Origin: Paenibacillus pectinilyticus
GTDB taxonomy: Bacteria > Bacillota > Bacilli > Paenibacillales > NBRC-103111
Direction: 5' to 3'
Assembly: GCF_001700435.1 (NCBI RefSeq)
Contig: NZ_LYPC01000027.1
Coordinates: forward strand, 434,380-498,379
Length of the DNA: 64,000 nucleotides
The notes under the pieces were generated by a model. It was given only the letters and a program-made list of their open reading frames with translations. It was not told where the DNA came from and did no database searches. Every line of letters begins with the position of its first letter. Position 1 is the stretch's first letter. Positions 7,433-15,187 of this stretch are shown here, one piece after another. Made by a program: the position numbers and the translations under genes.

Positions 7433-9061
7433 TTGAAAACATTTCAGGAGTTTGGTTTAGACGCATCGGTATTACGTGCGATTACAGAAATGGGCTTTGA
7501 AGAGTCCACACCAATCCAAGAGAAAACAATACCATTGGCCATGGAAGGCCGTGATTTGATCGGGCAAGCACAAACGGGAACGGGGAAAACAGCAGCTTTC
7601 GGTATTCCTTTAGTGAACAAAATCAATGTAAAAGAAGAGCGCATTTCGGCTTTGATCATGTGTCCAACACGGGAACTTGCCATCCAGGTTGCGGAAGAGA
7701 TTGAAAAACTCGGCCGTTTCAAAGGCATTCGTTCTTTGCCAATTTACGGTGGACAGGATATCGTGAAACAAATTCGCGCTTTGAAAAAGAAACCACAAAT
7801 CATTATTGGTACGCCAGGACGTCTTCTTGATCATATTAACCGCAAAACAATCAAGCTTGATGATGTTCAAACGGTTATTTTGGATGAAGCGGATGAAATG
7901 CTTGATATGGGCTTCATGGATGATATCCAATCCATCCTTAAACTAGTTCCAGCAGAACGTCACACGATGTTGTTCTCGGCTACAATGCCAACGAACATTC
8001 AAAAATTGGCGCAACAATTCCTTACGAACCCAGAGCACGTTTCGGTTATTCCTAAACAAGTTAGCGCTCCATTGATCGAGCAAGCTTACATCGAGTTGCA
8101 TGAGAAACAAAAGTTTGAAGCTCTTAGCCGTTTGATCGACATGGAAGCTCCAGACCTTGCAATCATCTTCGGTCGTACAAAGCGCCGGGTTGATGAATTG
8201 GCAGAAGCTCTTCAAAAAAGAGGCTATGCAGCTGAAGGCTTACATGGTGACTTGTCTCAGAATCAACGTGATAACGTTATGAGAAAATTCCGTGACGGCA
8301 GTATTGATGTTCTTGTAGCAACTGACGTTGCTGCGCGTGGACTAGACGTATCTGGTGTTACTCACGTAATCAACTTTGACCTTCCGCAAGATCCAGAAAG
8401 CTACGTTCACCGTATCGGCCGTACAGGTCGTGCTGGTAAAGAAGGTACAGCTTGGACTTTCGTAACGCCAAGAGAAATCGATCACCTTCACTTCATCGAG
8501 AAGGTTACTCGTCATAAAATCAACAAAAAACCATTACCAAGTGTAGCTGAAGCAGTTGAAGGCAAACAAAAAATGACGGCTGAGCGCATTTTGGATATGC
8601 TTCAAAAAGAAGAGCATCAAGAATTTAAAGGCCTAGCTATTCAAATGTTAGAGCAATATGATTCCGTTAACTTGCTTTCCGCTGCAATGAAGCTTCTTAC
8701 AGGCGACAAGAAAGATCTTAACATCGAATTGACGCCGGAAGATCCGATTCGTGCAAGAAAGAAAAAGTTCGATGTTCGCAGCTCAGGTCGTCGCGTTGGT
8801 GGCGGATATGGCTCTGGTTCAGGCGGATCAGGTTCAGGAGATCGCCGTCAAGGTGGTGGCGGATATGGTGGATCAGGTGCTGGAAGCTCCAGCAGCTCGA
8901 ACTCCCGTTACCCACGTAAAGATAGCCGTGATTACGGTTCAAACAGAGAAGGTGGAAGCAGTTCTTCCTCCAGAAACCGTGAGTACGGAAGCAACAATTC
9001 CGGAAACCGTGATCGTTCCCGTGCTCCGCGCAAAAGTGAAGACACACTAGTTAACAAATAA
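7433..9061 (+). CDS. cshA: DEAD-box ATP-dependent RNA helicase CshA
   Basis: A 542-residue DEAD-box RNA helicase that unwinds RNA duplexes with ATP and, in Firmicutes, takes part in RNA decay, ribosome assembly and cold adaptation. Visible motifs are the Q motif (GFEESTPIQEKTIP), motif I AQTGTGKT near residue 46, DEAD in VILDEADEMLD, SAT in LFSATMP, and motif VI HRIGRTGRAG. From about residue 445 the tail is Gly/Ser/Arg-rich with RGG-like repeats, expected to bind RNA. The start is TTG, with AAAGGAG about 10 bases upstream. Monocistronic, closed by a strong terminator. CshA is the most likely subtype among the Firmicute helicases; CshB and DeaD are alternatives. Confidence 0.95.
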   Translation: MKTFQEFGLDASVLRAITEMGFEESTPIQEKTIPLAMEGRDLIGQAQTGTGKTAAFGIPLVNKINVKEERISALIMCPTRELAIQVAEEIEKLGRFKGIRSLPIYGGQDIVKQIRALKKKPQIIIGTPGRLLDHINRKTIKLDDVQTVILDEADEMLDMGFMDDIQSILKLVPAERHTMLFSATMPTNIQKLAQQFLTNPEHVSVIPKQVSAPLIEQAYIELHEKQKFEALSRLIDMEAPDLAIIFGRTKRRVDELAEALQKRGYAAEGLHGDLSQNQRDNVMRKFRDGSIDVLVATDVAARGLDVSGVTHVINFDLPQDPESYVHRIGRTGRAGKEGTAWTFVTPREIDHLHFIEKVTRHKINKKPLPSVAEAVEGKQKMTAERILDMLQKEEHQEFKGLAIQMLEQYDSVNLLSAAMKLLTGDKKDLNIELTPEDPIRARKKKFDVRSSGRRVGGGYGSGSGGSGSGDRRQGGGGYGGSGAGSSSSSNSRYPRKDSRDYGSNREGGSSSSSRNREYGSNNSGNRDRSRAPRKSEDTLVNK

Positions 9062-9073
9062 ATCGTACCACTA

Positions 9074-9107
9074 AAAAGGCGGAGATCCCGAGGGATCTCC
9101 GCCTTTT
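9074..9107 (+). terminator. Terminator of cshA
   Basis: AAAAGGCGGAGATCCC and GGATCTCCGCCTTTT form a near-perfect stem with a tiny loop, 12 bases past the cshA stop. The flanking A and T runs could also serve the minus-strand small gene. Confidence 0.93.
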
Positions 9108-9125
9108 CACCAATCTCTATATAGA

Positions 9126-9212
9126 TTAGAGTACAAAAGAGCTAGTGATGATAACTAATAAGATGAAAAGAACCAAGATTGCACCCGCGGATGTTCCAAC
9201 TGCATGTGACAT
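9126..9212 (-). CDS. YjcZ family sporulation mini-protein, copy 1
   Basis: A 28-residue membrane peptide that starts MSHAVGTSAG and ends ITSSFVL, with a single hydrophobic helix containing ILVLFILLVII. This is the tiny transmembrane family annotated as YjcZ-type sporulation proteins in Bacillales. An excellent ribosome site, AGGAGG, lies 8 bases upstream on the minus strand. A close paralogue is found at 58700-58786 with the identical core ILVLFILLVIITS. The sporulation role is inferred from the family and from the promoter motif upstream. Confidence 0.88.
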   Translation of the reverse strand: MSHAVGTSAGAILVLFILLVIITSSFVL

Positions 9213-9262
9213 AGTATCAACCTCCTGGATAAAGATGTGGGGGTGGTGCGATTAGACAATAT

Positions 9263-9302
9263 TATAGTATGTATTAGAACCTAGAACGACTAGACGTCTA
9301 CC
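9263..9302 (-). promoter_or_regulatory. Probable mother-cell (SigK-type) promoter of YjcZ copy 1
   Basis: On the minus strand CATACTATA (9263-9271) matches the SigK -10 form CATANNNTA. Nineteen bases further upstream lies GGTAGACGTCTA (9291-9302). The same two elements, 20 bases apart, precede the second YjcZ gene. The -35 AC expected for SigK is not clearly placed here. Confidence 0.5.
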
Positions 9303-9419
9303 TATATGTTGAAAAATAGGCTATAATTAAGAACATATTCAAATAAGGCAAGCTTATAGTCATATGCACACAAACAACGTAGAAAGTTTCCGGATGGAAA
9401 CGCTAAGGAGGAAGCAGTT

Positions 9420-10271
9420 TTGGAGTTTAAGGGAGTTATGGGAGGACTGTACAGAATATCGGAGTGGATTATGCGGTTCTCCGTTATTAATTTGCTTTGG
9501 CTGGTATGCTCAATTCCGGTATTCTTTTTCCTCTTTATGGGGATGGTAAGTCAAACGCCGGACGCGCTGAAAGCTACGCTTCCGATTCTTGCAGTTTTGG
9601 CACCGTTTACTTTATTTCCAGCAACAACAGCGATGTTCGCAGTAGCTAGGAAATGGGTGACGGGAGAAGAAGATGTTCCTTTGTTAAAAACGTTTTTCCG
9701 CGGATACAAAGATAACTACCTTCAAAGTATGTTGGGCGGTATTTTCTTTGTTCTCATTTATGTCATTATTGCAGTGAATTACTTCTTCTACTTAAAGCAA
9801 GGCAGTTCATTGCGCGTGCTTGCTGTCCTGTTTATTGCGTTCACGGTTATCATGACGATTGCGTTATTTAATTTCTTCTCGATTATCGTTCATCTACACA
9901 TGAAAATTTTCCAAATCGTTAAGAATTCGATTCTGATCACAATTGGTAATCCGATTAACTCTATTGTTTTGCTCATATGTAATGCTGTTATTGTCTACAT
10001 TTGTTTAACGAAGTTTAATTTCTTTTTAGTTGTATTCTTCATGGGAGCCATTGTGGCGACATTCTCATTCTGGCAGTTTAACCGTAGCTTTACGAAGATC
10101 CAAACGAAACAGCAAGAGCTAGAAGAGAAGGAGCAACAACGTTTAGCTGAGGCTGAACTGGCTGAAGAGGGCGAAGGCATTGCGGCTGATCATGAGCGTG
10201 ATGACGCTGATTCTAACGTTACTCCGATTAGCTTGAATAAAAAAGATGAGAATGACAAGACTAAAGACTAA
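9420..10271 (+). CDS. YesL-like integral membrane protein (DUF624)
   Basis: A 283-residue membrane protein with five or so hydrophobic helices in the first 215 residues (LLWLVCSIPVFFFLFMGM, MLGGIFFVLIYVIIAV and others). The PATTAMFAVARKW segment is typical of the YesL/DUF624 family. A charged, Glu-rich cytoplasmic tail of about 65 residues contains a short coiled-coil stretch (KQQELEEKEQQRLAEAELAEE). In Paenibacillus such proteins often neighbour carbohydrate ABC transporters, but here it stands alone. The start is TTG with AAGGAGG about 8 bases upstream. Function unknown. Confidence 0.82.
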   Translation: MEFKGVMGGLYRISEWIMRFSVINLLWLVCSIPVFFFLFMGMVSQTPDALKATLPILAVLAPFTLFPATTAMFAVARKWVTGEEDVPLLKTFFRGYKDNYLQSMLGGIFFVLIYVIIAVNYFFYLKQGSSLRVLAVLFIAFTVIMTIALFNFFSIIVHLHMKIFQIVKNSILITIGNPINSIVLLICNAVIVYICLTKFNFFLVVFFMGAIVATFSFWQFNRSFTKIQTKQQELEEKEQQRLAEAELAEEGEGIAADHERDDADSNVTPISLNKKDENDKTKD

Positions 10272-10280
10272 TCCTGCCAG

Positions 10281-10309
10281 TTGATTATCAGCGTGGTAGG
10301 ATCTATAAT
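10281..10309 (+). promoter_or_regulatory. SigA-type promoter of the 6S-like RNA
   Basis: TTGATT (10281-10286) and TATAAT (10304-10309) are spaced by 17 bases. The predicted start, about 10316, coincides with the 5' strand of the closing stem of the structured RNA. Confidence 0.8.
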
Positions 10310-10316
10310 AAGAAAA

Positions 10317-10504
10317 CAGAAGAATCCTGCGATGCTCGTAACGGTTTTAAGTTGTTTTAAACCAATGACTGTTTCTAGGGAGACCTATATTGAAGTGTGG
10401 CTGACATGCCCTCGAAAGGGGACCTCAAATACACGTCTGCGGACACCCACCTGCGAGAGCGGGTTTGAAGCACCAAAACCGGACGGCATAGGCGGGTTTC
10501 TTCG
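10317..10504 (+). ncRNA. ssrS: Structured small RNA, probable 6S RNA
   Basis: There is no credible protein in this region, but a strong promoter leads directly into a stretch of about 188 nt whose ends pair. GAAGAATCCTGC (10319-10330) pairs with GCGGGTTTCTTC (10492-10503) with one mismatch and a wobble. Inside, AGAC/GTCT and GTGT/ACAC pairs close an inner hairpin with the loop CCCTCGAAAGGGG. A short side hairpin lies at 10447-10465. This long, closed rod with interruptions and this length are what 6S RNA, the regulator that binds SigA-RNA polymerase, looks like. A terminator follows at once. The call rests on architecture and partial sequence resemblance, so another structured sRNA remains possible. 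Confidence 0.65.
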
Positions 10505-10506
10505 AT

Positions 10507-10552
10507 AAAAAAAGAGGTTGAACAGGTATTCTCCTGCTCAACCTCTTTTTTT
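10507..10552 (+). terminator. Terminator of the 6S-like RNA
   Basis: AAGAGGTTGAACAGG pairs with CCTGCTCAACCTCTT around a six-base loop and is followed by a run of T. The A-rich 5' side would also allow termination from the other strand. Confidence 0.93.
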
Positions 10553-10704
10553 GTTAGCACATTAGAACGTATAACTTTTCGGTTCCCGAAAACGTCTTGA
10601 TAATTGGTGATAAAAACTACCTATAAAACGCGGTCGCACATCCTCGAAGGACTTCGATAGAAGTTTTTCTCATCGGCTTAAAGAAATCTACGACATAAAA
10701 TCAA

Positions 10705-12243
10705 TTAAGCTTCCGTTTGCTCCGCGAGATCAGTTAGCTGATGGAAGGTACTTTGCAGCGTAGGGTATAGGCTGCGATAAACTTGATAATATGACTCATA
10801 CTTGCGCTGATTGGCAGGGTTAGGTTCGACGCGATCCGTCACGTGAATCCAATCTTCACACAACTTTGTGATGTCAGTTTGTGTCACACCTGATGCGGCC
10901 ATGATCGCTGCGCCATATGCGGGACCGTCAGTTGAATTGACAGTCACAACAGGGATACCAAAGATATCAGCGATCATTTGACGCCAGAAGGGACTGCGAG
11001 CACCGCCACCGTTGACACGAAGCTCAGTAACTTCGATACCAGATTCACGGATGAGTTCCATGGAATCACGCAAGCCGAAAGTAATGCCTTCCAGAACAGA
11101 TCGGGTCAAATGCGCTTTGCTGTGTCTCATATTTAAGCCAATGAAAGCGCCGCGTGCCTTCGGATCGGGATGAGGCGTACGCTCACCGGATAAGTAGGGC
11201 AGGAACAACAAGCCTTCGCTGCCGAGAGGAGCTGTGGCTGCTTCGGCCGTCAGGATTTCATAGACGTCCTTGCCTTCGGCTTGAGCTTGCGCTAGCTCTT
11301 CGCTAGCAAAGTGGTTGCGCCACCACTGGAAGGAGCCGCCAGCTGCGAGCATAACCCCCATGCGATGCCATTTGCCTGGCACGCCGTGACAGAAAGAATG
11401 AAGCCGGTACGCTTCATCCACTTGGTAGGTGTCGTCGTGGACGAAGACGACACCGGACGTACCGAGCGCCACCGAGGCGATGCCTTGGCGGACGACACCA
11501 ACCCCTACGGCGCCGCAGGCTTGGTCGCCGCCGCCGACCACGATCGGCGTGCCAGCGGCTAGCCCGGTCAGCGCGGCTGCCTCCGGCAGCAGATGCCCGG
11601 CAATGTCGCCGGACTCATAGAGCGGCGGCAGCCACTCGAGCGGGATCTCTAACCGCTCGGCAACGGTTTGTGACCAGCTGCGATGGGCTACATCGAGCAG
11701 CAGCGTGCCGCTGGCGTCGGCCATGTCCATGCCGAACGCACCCGTCAGGCGCAGCCTGACGTAGTCCTTCGGCAGCAGCAGATGCCGAACGCGAGCGTAA
11801 TGCTCCGGCTCATGCTGCCGGAGCCAGAGCAGCTTGGGCGCGGTGAAGCCGGTCAGCGCCCGATTGCCTGTGAGGCGGCCGAGCTCGGCTTCGCCGACGG
11901 TCGCCTCGATGTAGGCGCACTGCTCCGCGGTGCGCTGGTCGCACCAGAGCAGCGCAGGCCGGATGACCTGCTGCGCCTCGTCAAGGAACACCGAGCCGTG
12001 CATCTGGCCGGAGAAGCCAATACCCGCGACGGCTTCGCCTGCGACGCCAGTACTAGCCAACAGTCCGCGTATACCCGCGACCGTGCCGTTCCACCAGTCT
12101 TCGGGATGCTGCTCAGCCCAACCTGGATGCGGTTGTTGAAGGGGATATTCTACAGAATGTGTACCAATAACGGTGCCGGCTTCATCCACGAGAATGCATT
12201 TAATTGCGGAAGTGCCTAAATCCAAGCCCATAAAATAAGTCAT
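10705..12243 (-). CDS. xylB: Xylulokinase
   Basis: A 512-residue FGGY-family sugar kinase that phosphorylates D-xylulose to xylulose 5-phosphate. The N-terminal phosphate-binding motif GLDLGTSAIKC, the substrate loop GFSGQMHGSVFLD, GGGDQACGAVGVGV, LPYLSGERTPHPDP and the C-terminal ELRVNGGGARSPFWRQM are all characteristic of XylB. I place the start at ATG 12243 because AAAGGATG lies 7 bases upstream. The in-frame ATG at 12252 overlaps that ribosome site. The N-terminal half (about 11430-12140) is visibly more GC-rich than the rest of the window. No xylA or xylR is adjacent, so the gene is isolated here. Confidence 0.94.
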   Translation of the reverse strand: MTYFMGLDLGTSAIKCILVDEAGTVIGTHSVEYPLQQPHPGWAEQHPEDWWNGTVAGIRGLLASTGVAGEAVAGIGFSGQMHGSVFLDEAQQVIRPALLWCDQRTAEQCAYIEATVGEAELGRLTGNRALTGFTAPKLLWLRQHEPEHYARVRHLLLPKDYVRLRLTGAFGMDMADASGTLLLDVAHRSWSQTVAERLEIPLEWLPPLYESGDIAGHLLPEAAALTGLAAGTPIVVGGGDQACGAVGVGVVRQGIASVALGTSGVVFVHDDTYQVDEAYRLHSFCHGVPGKWHRMGVMLAAGGSFQWWRNHFASEELAQAQAEGKDVYEILTAEAATAPLGSEGLLFLPYLSGERTPHPDPKARGAFIGLNMRHSKAHLTRSVLEGITFGLRDSMELIRESGIEVTELRVNGGGARSPFWRQMIADIFGIPVVTVNSTDGPAYGAAIMAASGVTQTDITKLCEDWIHVTDRVEPNPANQRKYESYYQVYRSLYPTLQSTFHQLTDLAEQTEA

Positions 12244-12285
12244 GAAGTTCATCCTTTTTCAATGTGATGTAGTTGTCTGGAAATT

Positions 12286-12312
12286 CTTTGTTTGTTTATT
12301 GAATATACAAAG
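12286..12312 (-). promoter_or_regulatory. Candidate operator upstream of xylB
   Basis: CTTTGT (12286-12291) and ACAAAG (12307-12312) are the ends of an imperfect inverted repeat containing TTTGTTTG, reminiscent of XylR operators. It lies 43 bases upstream of the xylB start. Resemblance only. Confidence 0.3.
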
Positions 12313-12422
12313 GTAACTATCTCATACTATTCGTTGACCTAATCGAATATCCTTCTTTTTTTGTCATTTTTTTTATAGGAAATAGGAAGGGTCTTGGTGC
12401 ATGTAAAAACTTGTCTAAAAAC

Positions 12423-12517
12423 TTTCCCTAGGGAAAAAAAATTTCGTATGCACATAATTGTTTGCCTATAGCATAAGATAGGGATATGTAGTATACTCTA
12501 GATAAATGTTTCCCTAG
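12423..12517 (+). promoter_or_regulatory. mntH control region with palindromes
   Basis: A perfect palindrome TTTCCCTAGGGAAA (12423-12436) lies upstream of a -10-like TATACT (12492-12497). A second copy of its left half, TTTCCCTAG, sits at 12509-12517 just downstream of that -10. Between them lies GTTTGCCTATAGCAT, which resembles an MntR box. The arrangement suggests a metal-responsive repressor (MntR-like) binding around the promoter. The rest of the 300-base gap between xylB and mntH shows no gene. Confidence 0.45.
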
Positions 12518-12554
12518 AACAACATTATTGGTCTTGTGAAAGAAGGTAGAAGCG

Positions 12555-13904
12555 ATGGGAATTGCAATAGAAAAGCCTGATCAGGATCCGACAGGATGGA
12601 AGAAGAACTCCTCCATGCCAAGTTTGCCTGAAGTGCATCACAGTATGAAAGTGCCGAAGAAAGCAGGGTTTTTCCGTAAGCTTCTAGCTTTCGTGGGACC
12701 TGGTTATCTTGTAGCAGTCGGATATATGGATCCAGGAAACTGGGCAACAGATTTAGCTGGTGGATCACAATTTGGATATACACTCCTTTCTGTTATATTA
12801 ATTTCGAATTTAATGGCCATTCTCTTACAAGCGCTAGCTGGCCGCCTTGGTATTGTGACGGGGCGAGATTTGGCGCAAGCGTGTCGAGATCACTACAGTA
12901 AACCTGTTTCTTTCGGCTTGTGGATTCTGTGTGAGCTGGCCATCGCTGCCTGTGACCTAGCGGAAGTCATTGGCGCCGCGATTGCCTTACAACTCTTATT
13001 TGGAATACCACTCATTTACGGTGTTATTCTGACCTCACTTGATGTGCTCTTGGTGCTCTTGCTTCAGAAGAAAGGCTTCCGTTACATTGAAGCAATGGTA
13101 ATTAGTTTAATTGTAGTCATTATGGTCTGTTTCATCATGGAACTCATTTTCTCAAGACCTGAATTTGCTGCTGTCGCTGCAGGGTTTATCCCAAGAGCAG
13201 AAATTGTAACGAATCCAGCGATGTTATATATTGCGCTTGGTATTCTAGGAGCGACGGTCATGCCGCACAATTTGTATTTGCACTCATCCATTGTTCAAAC
13301 ACGCAAAATCGAACCAACCATACAAGCAAAAAAAGAAGCCATTAAGTTCTCGACTATCGATTCGACGGTTGCCTTAATGTTAGCCTTATTCGTAAACGCG
13401 GCGATTCTCATTCTTTCAGCAGCTGCCTTTCATTCCGCAGGGAAAGAAGTCGCGGAAATCCAAGATGCCTACCATCTGTTAGGGCCTATGCTGGGCACGG
13501 GTGCTGCAAGTATTTTATTCGCTGTCGCGTTACTAGCCTCAGGTCAAAATTCGACCCTTACTGGCACACTCGCTGGGCAGATAGTAATGGAAGGTTTTCT
13601 GAACATTCGACTTACGCCTTGGCTGCGTCGCTTAATTACTCGTCTAATCGCCATCGTGCCTGCTGTTATCGTGATTGGGATGTACGGGGAAAGCGGGGCA
13701 ACTGATCTATTGATACTCAGCCAGGTTATTTTGTCCTTGCAGCTTTCCTTTGCAGTAATCCCGCTTGTGACCTTTACTTCTGATCGTAAGAAGATGGGGG
13801 AGCTTGTAACACCGAAGTGGATGGCGATTCTGAGTTGGTTTGTAGCGATCGTGATCGCAGGGTTGAACGTCTATCTGTTATACAGTACTTTTTTTGGGAA
13901 ATAA
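12555..13904 (+). CDS. mntH: Nramp family divalent metal (Mn2+/Fe2+) transporter
   Basis: A 449-residue proton-coupled metal importer with about eleven membrane helices. Helix 1 carries the metal-binding motif MDPGNWATD near residue 60, and helix 6 carries [10 protein letters not shown] near residue 236; these two motifs define the Nramp family. The consensus transport segment [20 protein letters not shown] is also present. The first 40 residues are a polar cytoplasmic extension. The gene is monocistronic, with a palindrome-rich promoter region and its own terminator. Manganese is the usual substrate for bacterial members. Confidence 0.94.
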   Translation: MGIAIEKPDQDPTGWKKNSSMPSLPEVHHSMKVPKKAGFFRKLLAFVGPGYLVAVGYMDPGNWATDLAGGSQFGYTLLSVILISNLMAILLQALAGRLGIVTGRDLAQACRDHYSKPVSFGLWILCELAIAACDLAEVIGAAIALQLLFGIPLIYGVILTSLDVLLVLLLQKKGFRYIEAMVISLIVVIMVCFIMELIFSRPEFAAVAAGFIPRAEIVTNPAMLYIALGILGATVMPHNLYLHSSIVQTRKIEPTIQAKKEAIKFSTIDSTVALMLALFVNAAILILSAAAFHSAGKEVAEIQDAYHLLGPMLGTGAASILFAVALLASGQNSTLTGTLAGQIVMEGFLNIRLTPWLRRLITRLIAIVPAVIVIGMYGESGATDLLILSQVILSLQLSFAVIPLVTFTSDRKKMGELVTPKWMAILSWFVAIVIAGLNVYLLYSTFFGK

Positions 13905-13920
13905 TGCATAGTGACGCGAT

Positions 13921-13948
13921 AAAATCGGGGGAGAGATCCTCCGATTTT
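13921..13948 (+). terminator. Terminator of mntH
   Basis: AAAATCGGGGGA and CCTCCGATTTT pair around a short loop, 17 bases past the mntH stop. Confidence 0.85.
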
Positions 13949-14049
13949 GTATTTACCTCTTTTTCTAAAGCCTAAACAATGGTATTATAGAGAATAGTGT
14001 TGAAACGGCAAGTGGTCTACATGCACTTCATTGAAGGGGGAAAAGGCTT

Positions 14050-14439
14050 TTGCTAAAGAGAACCTTAATCGGATTAGTACGTAGTCATGAAACAACAGGG
14101 GAGAAAGCCAAAGATCCTTTACTTAAAACTAGATATTTTAAGCTTCCTAAAGAGCAAGTCTGGGAAGAGGTAACGGCTGTATTGAAAAAAACGCCAGGGT
14201 ACAAGCTTCTTCACGAAGTTCCGAATGTAGGGGAAATTCTTGCAGAACGCAGAACGATGACGGGGAGAACGCAAGACGTGACATTAACGTTATTTGCGAT
14301 CAATCCAGTGAAAACAGCGGTAGATATTTATTCGGCTTCACGTGGTTCAATGGGAGATCTCGGTTCCAATTACCGTACAATTTTAGATATTTATAAACAA
14401 TTAGATCGAAAGCTTGCTTCATATAAAATTGATGGATAG
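14050..14439 (+). CDS. DUF1499-like protein
   Basis: A 129-residue soluble protein. The C-terminal block VDIYSASRGSMGDLGSNYRTI resembles the signature of DUF1499 proteins (a Ser-rich turn followed by DLG-N-RI). The segment QVWEEVTAVLKKTPGYKLL also fits that family's start. It has no signal peptide or membrane helix. TTG is used as start, with GAAGGGGG about 9 bases upstream; the next ATG would cut into the conserved part. Function of the family is not established. It stands alone before a bidirectional terminator shared with tpx. Confidence 0.7.
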   Translation: MLKRTLIGLVRSHETTGEKAKDPLLKTRYFKLPKEQVWEEVTAVLKKTPGYKLLHEVPNVGEILAERRTMTGRTQDVTLTLFAINPVKTAVDIYSASRGSMGDLGSNYRTILDIYKQLDRKLASYKIDG

Positions 14440-14441
14440 CA

Positions 14442-14476
14442 AAAACAGCAGGGAAGCTTGGCCTCCTTGCTGTTTT
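14442..14476. terminator. Bidirectional terminator between the DUF1499-like gene and tpx
   Basis: AAAACAGCAGGGA pairs with TCCTTGCTGTTTT. The stem has A and T runs on both sides and lies between two convergent genes. Confidence 0.9.
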
Positions 14477-14511
14477 ATTTTACATATAGGCTTCTATATG
14501 TTTGACTTTGA

Positions 14512-15030
14512 TTAAACTAATTTCTTAACAGCTTCTACAGCAGCTTCGTAGTTCGGGTGAGCTGTCATTTCGCCAAGGTATTCAACGTATTGAACAGTGT
14601 CATTAGCGTCGATTACGAAAATAGCGCGCATGTCGAGTTGAATTTCTTTGATCAATACGCCGTAAGCTTCACCAAAAGATTTTGTTTTGTAATCAGACAA
14701 CGTGATAACTTTGTCGATGCCTGCAGCGCCACACCAGCGAGCTTGTGCGAACGGAAGATCAACCGAAATTGTAAGAACAGCAACATTCTCACCTAGGCCA
14801 GCAGCTTCTTCGTTGAAGCGACGTGTTTGTGCATCACAAACGCCTGTATCCAAGGAAGGAACGACGGAGATCAATTTCACTTTGCCAGCGTAATCAGCAA
14901 GGGAAACTTGCGTCATCAAATCTTTGTTAACTTTGAAGTCAGGAGCTTTGTCACCTACTTTAATTTCGGGACCTACTAAAGTGATTGGATTGCTTTTCAG
15001 GGTAGCAACGCCAGTACGTTCTTGTGCCAT
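14512..15030 (-). CDS. tpx: Thiol peroxidase (Tpx-type peroxiredoxin)
   Basis: A 172-residue atypical two-Cys peroxiredoxin that reduces H2O2 and organic peroxides using thioredoxin. The peroxidatic cysteine lies in SLDTGVCDAQTRRFNEE near residue 60, and the resolving cysteine in ARWCGAAG near residue 94. The length and the N-terminal VGDKAPDF motif are standard. GGAGG lies upstream of ATG 15030. It is transcribed away from a LysR gene, with promoters that overlap, so the two may be linked in regulation. Confidence 0.96.
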   Translation of the reverse strand: MAQERTGVATLKSNPITLVGPEIKVGDKAPDFKVNKDLMTQVSLADYAGKVKLISVVPSLDTGVCDAQTRRFNEEAAGLGENVAVLTISVDLPFAQARWCGAAGIDKVITLSDYKTKSFGEAYGVLIKEIQLDMRAIFVIDANDTVQYVEYLGEMTAHPNYEAAVEAVKKLV

Positions 15031-15076
15031 TGAATGTTTTCCTCCTTATTTATCCATGCTAAATAACAACTTACTT

Positions 15077-15128
15077 ATTATAAGCTTTTTGAAGATCGGT
15101 TGTCCAATCGTTACGATAGCGCTATAAT
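15077..15128. promoter_or_regulatory. Overlapping divergent promoters of tpx and the LysR gene
   Basis: On the plus strand TTGTCC (15100-15105) and TATAAT (15123-15128), 17 apart, drive the LysR gene. On the minus strand TATAAT (15077-15082) with TGGACA (15101-15106), 18 apart, drive tpx. The two -35 boxes share the same bases, inside an imperfect inverted repeat GATCGG-N4-CCAATC (about 15094-15109). A regulator bound there would touch both promoters. Confidence 0.65.
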
Positions 15129-15187
15129 CGGAAGCGAAGATTAGATTTGTTTCGTCATCATGCCGTTATGTCGGGGGATTTATTTAC

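Noticed and set aside
11683-12219. Plus-strand frame of 178 codons within xylB
   Set aside because: It is an antisense shadow in the GC-rich part of xylB, with Arg/Ala-rich low-complexity content and no start signal.
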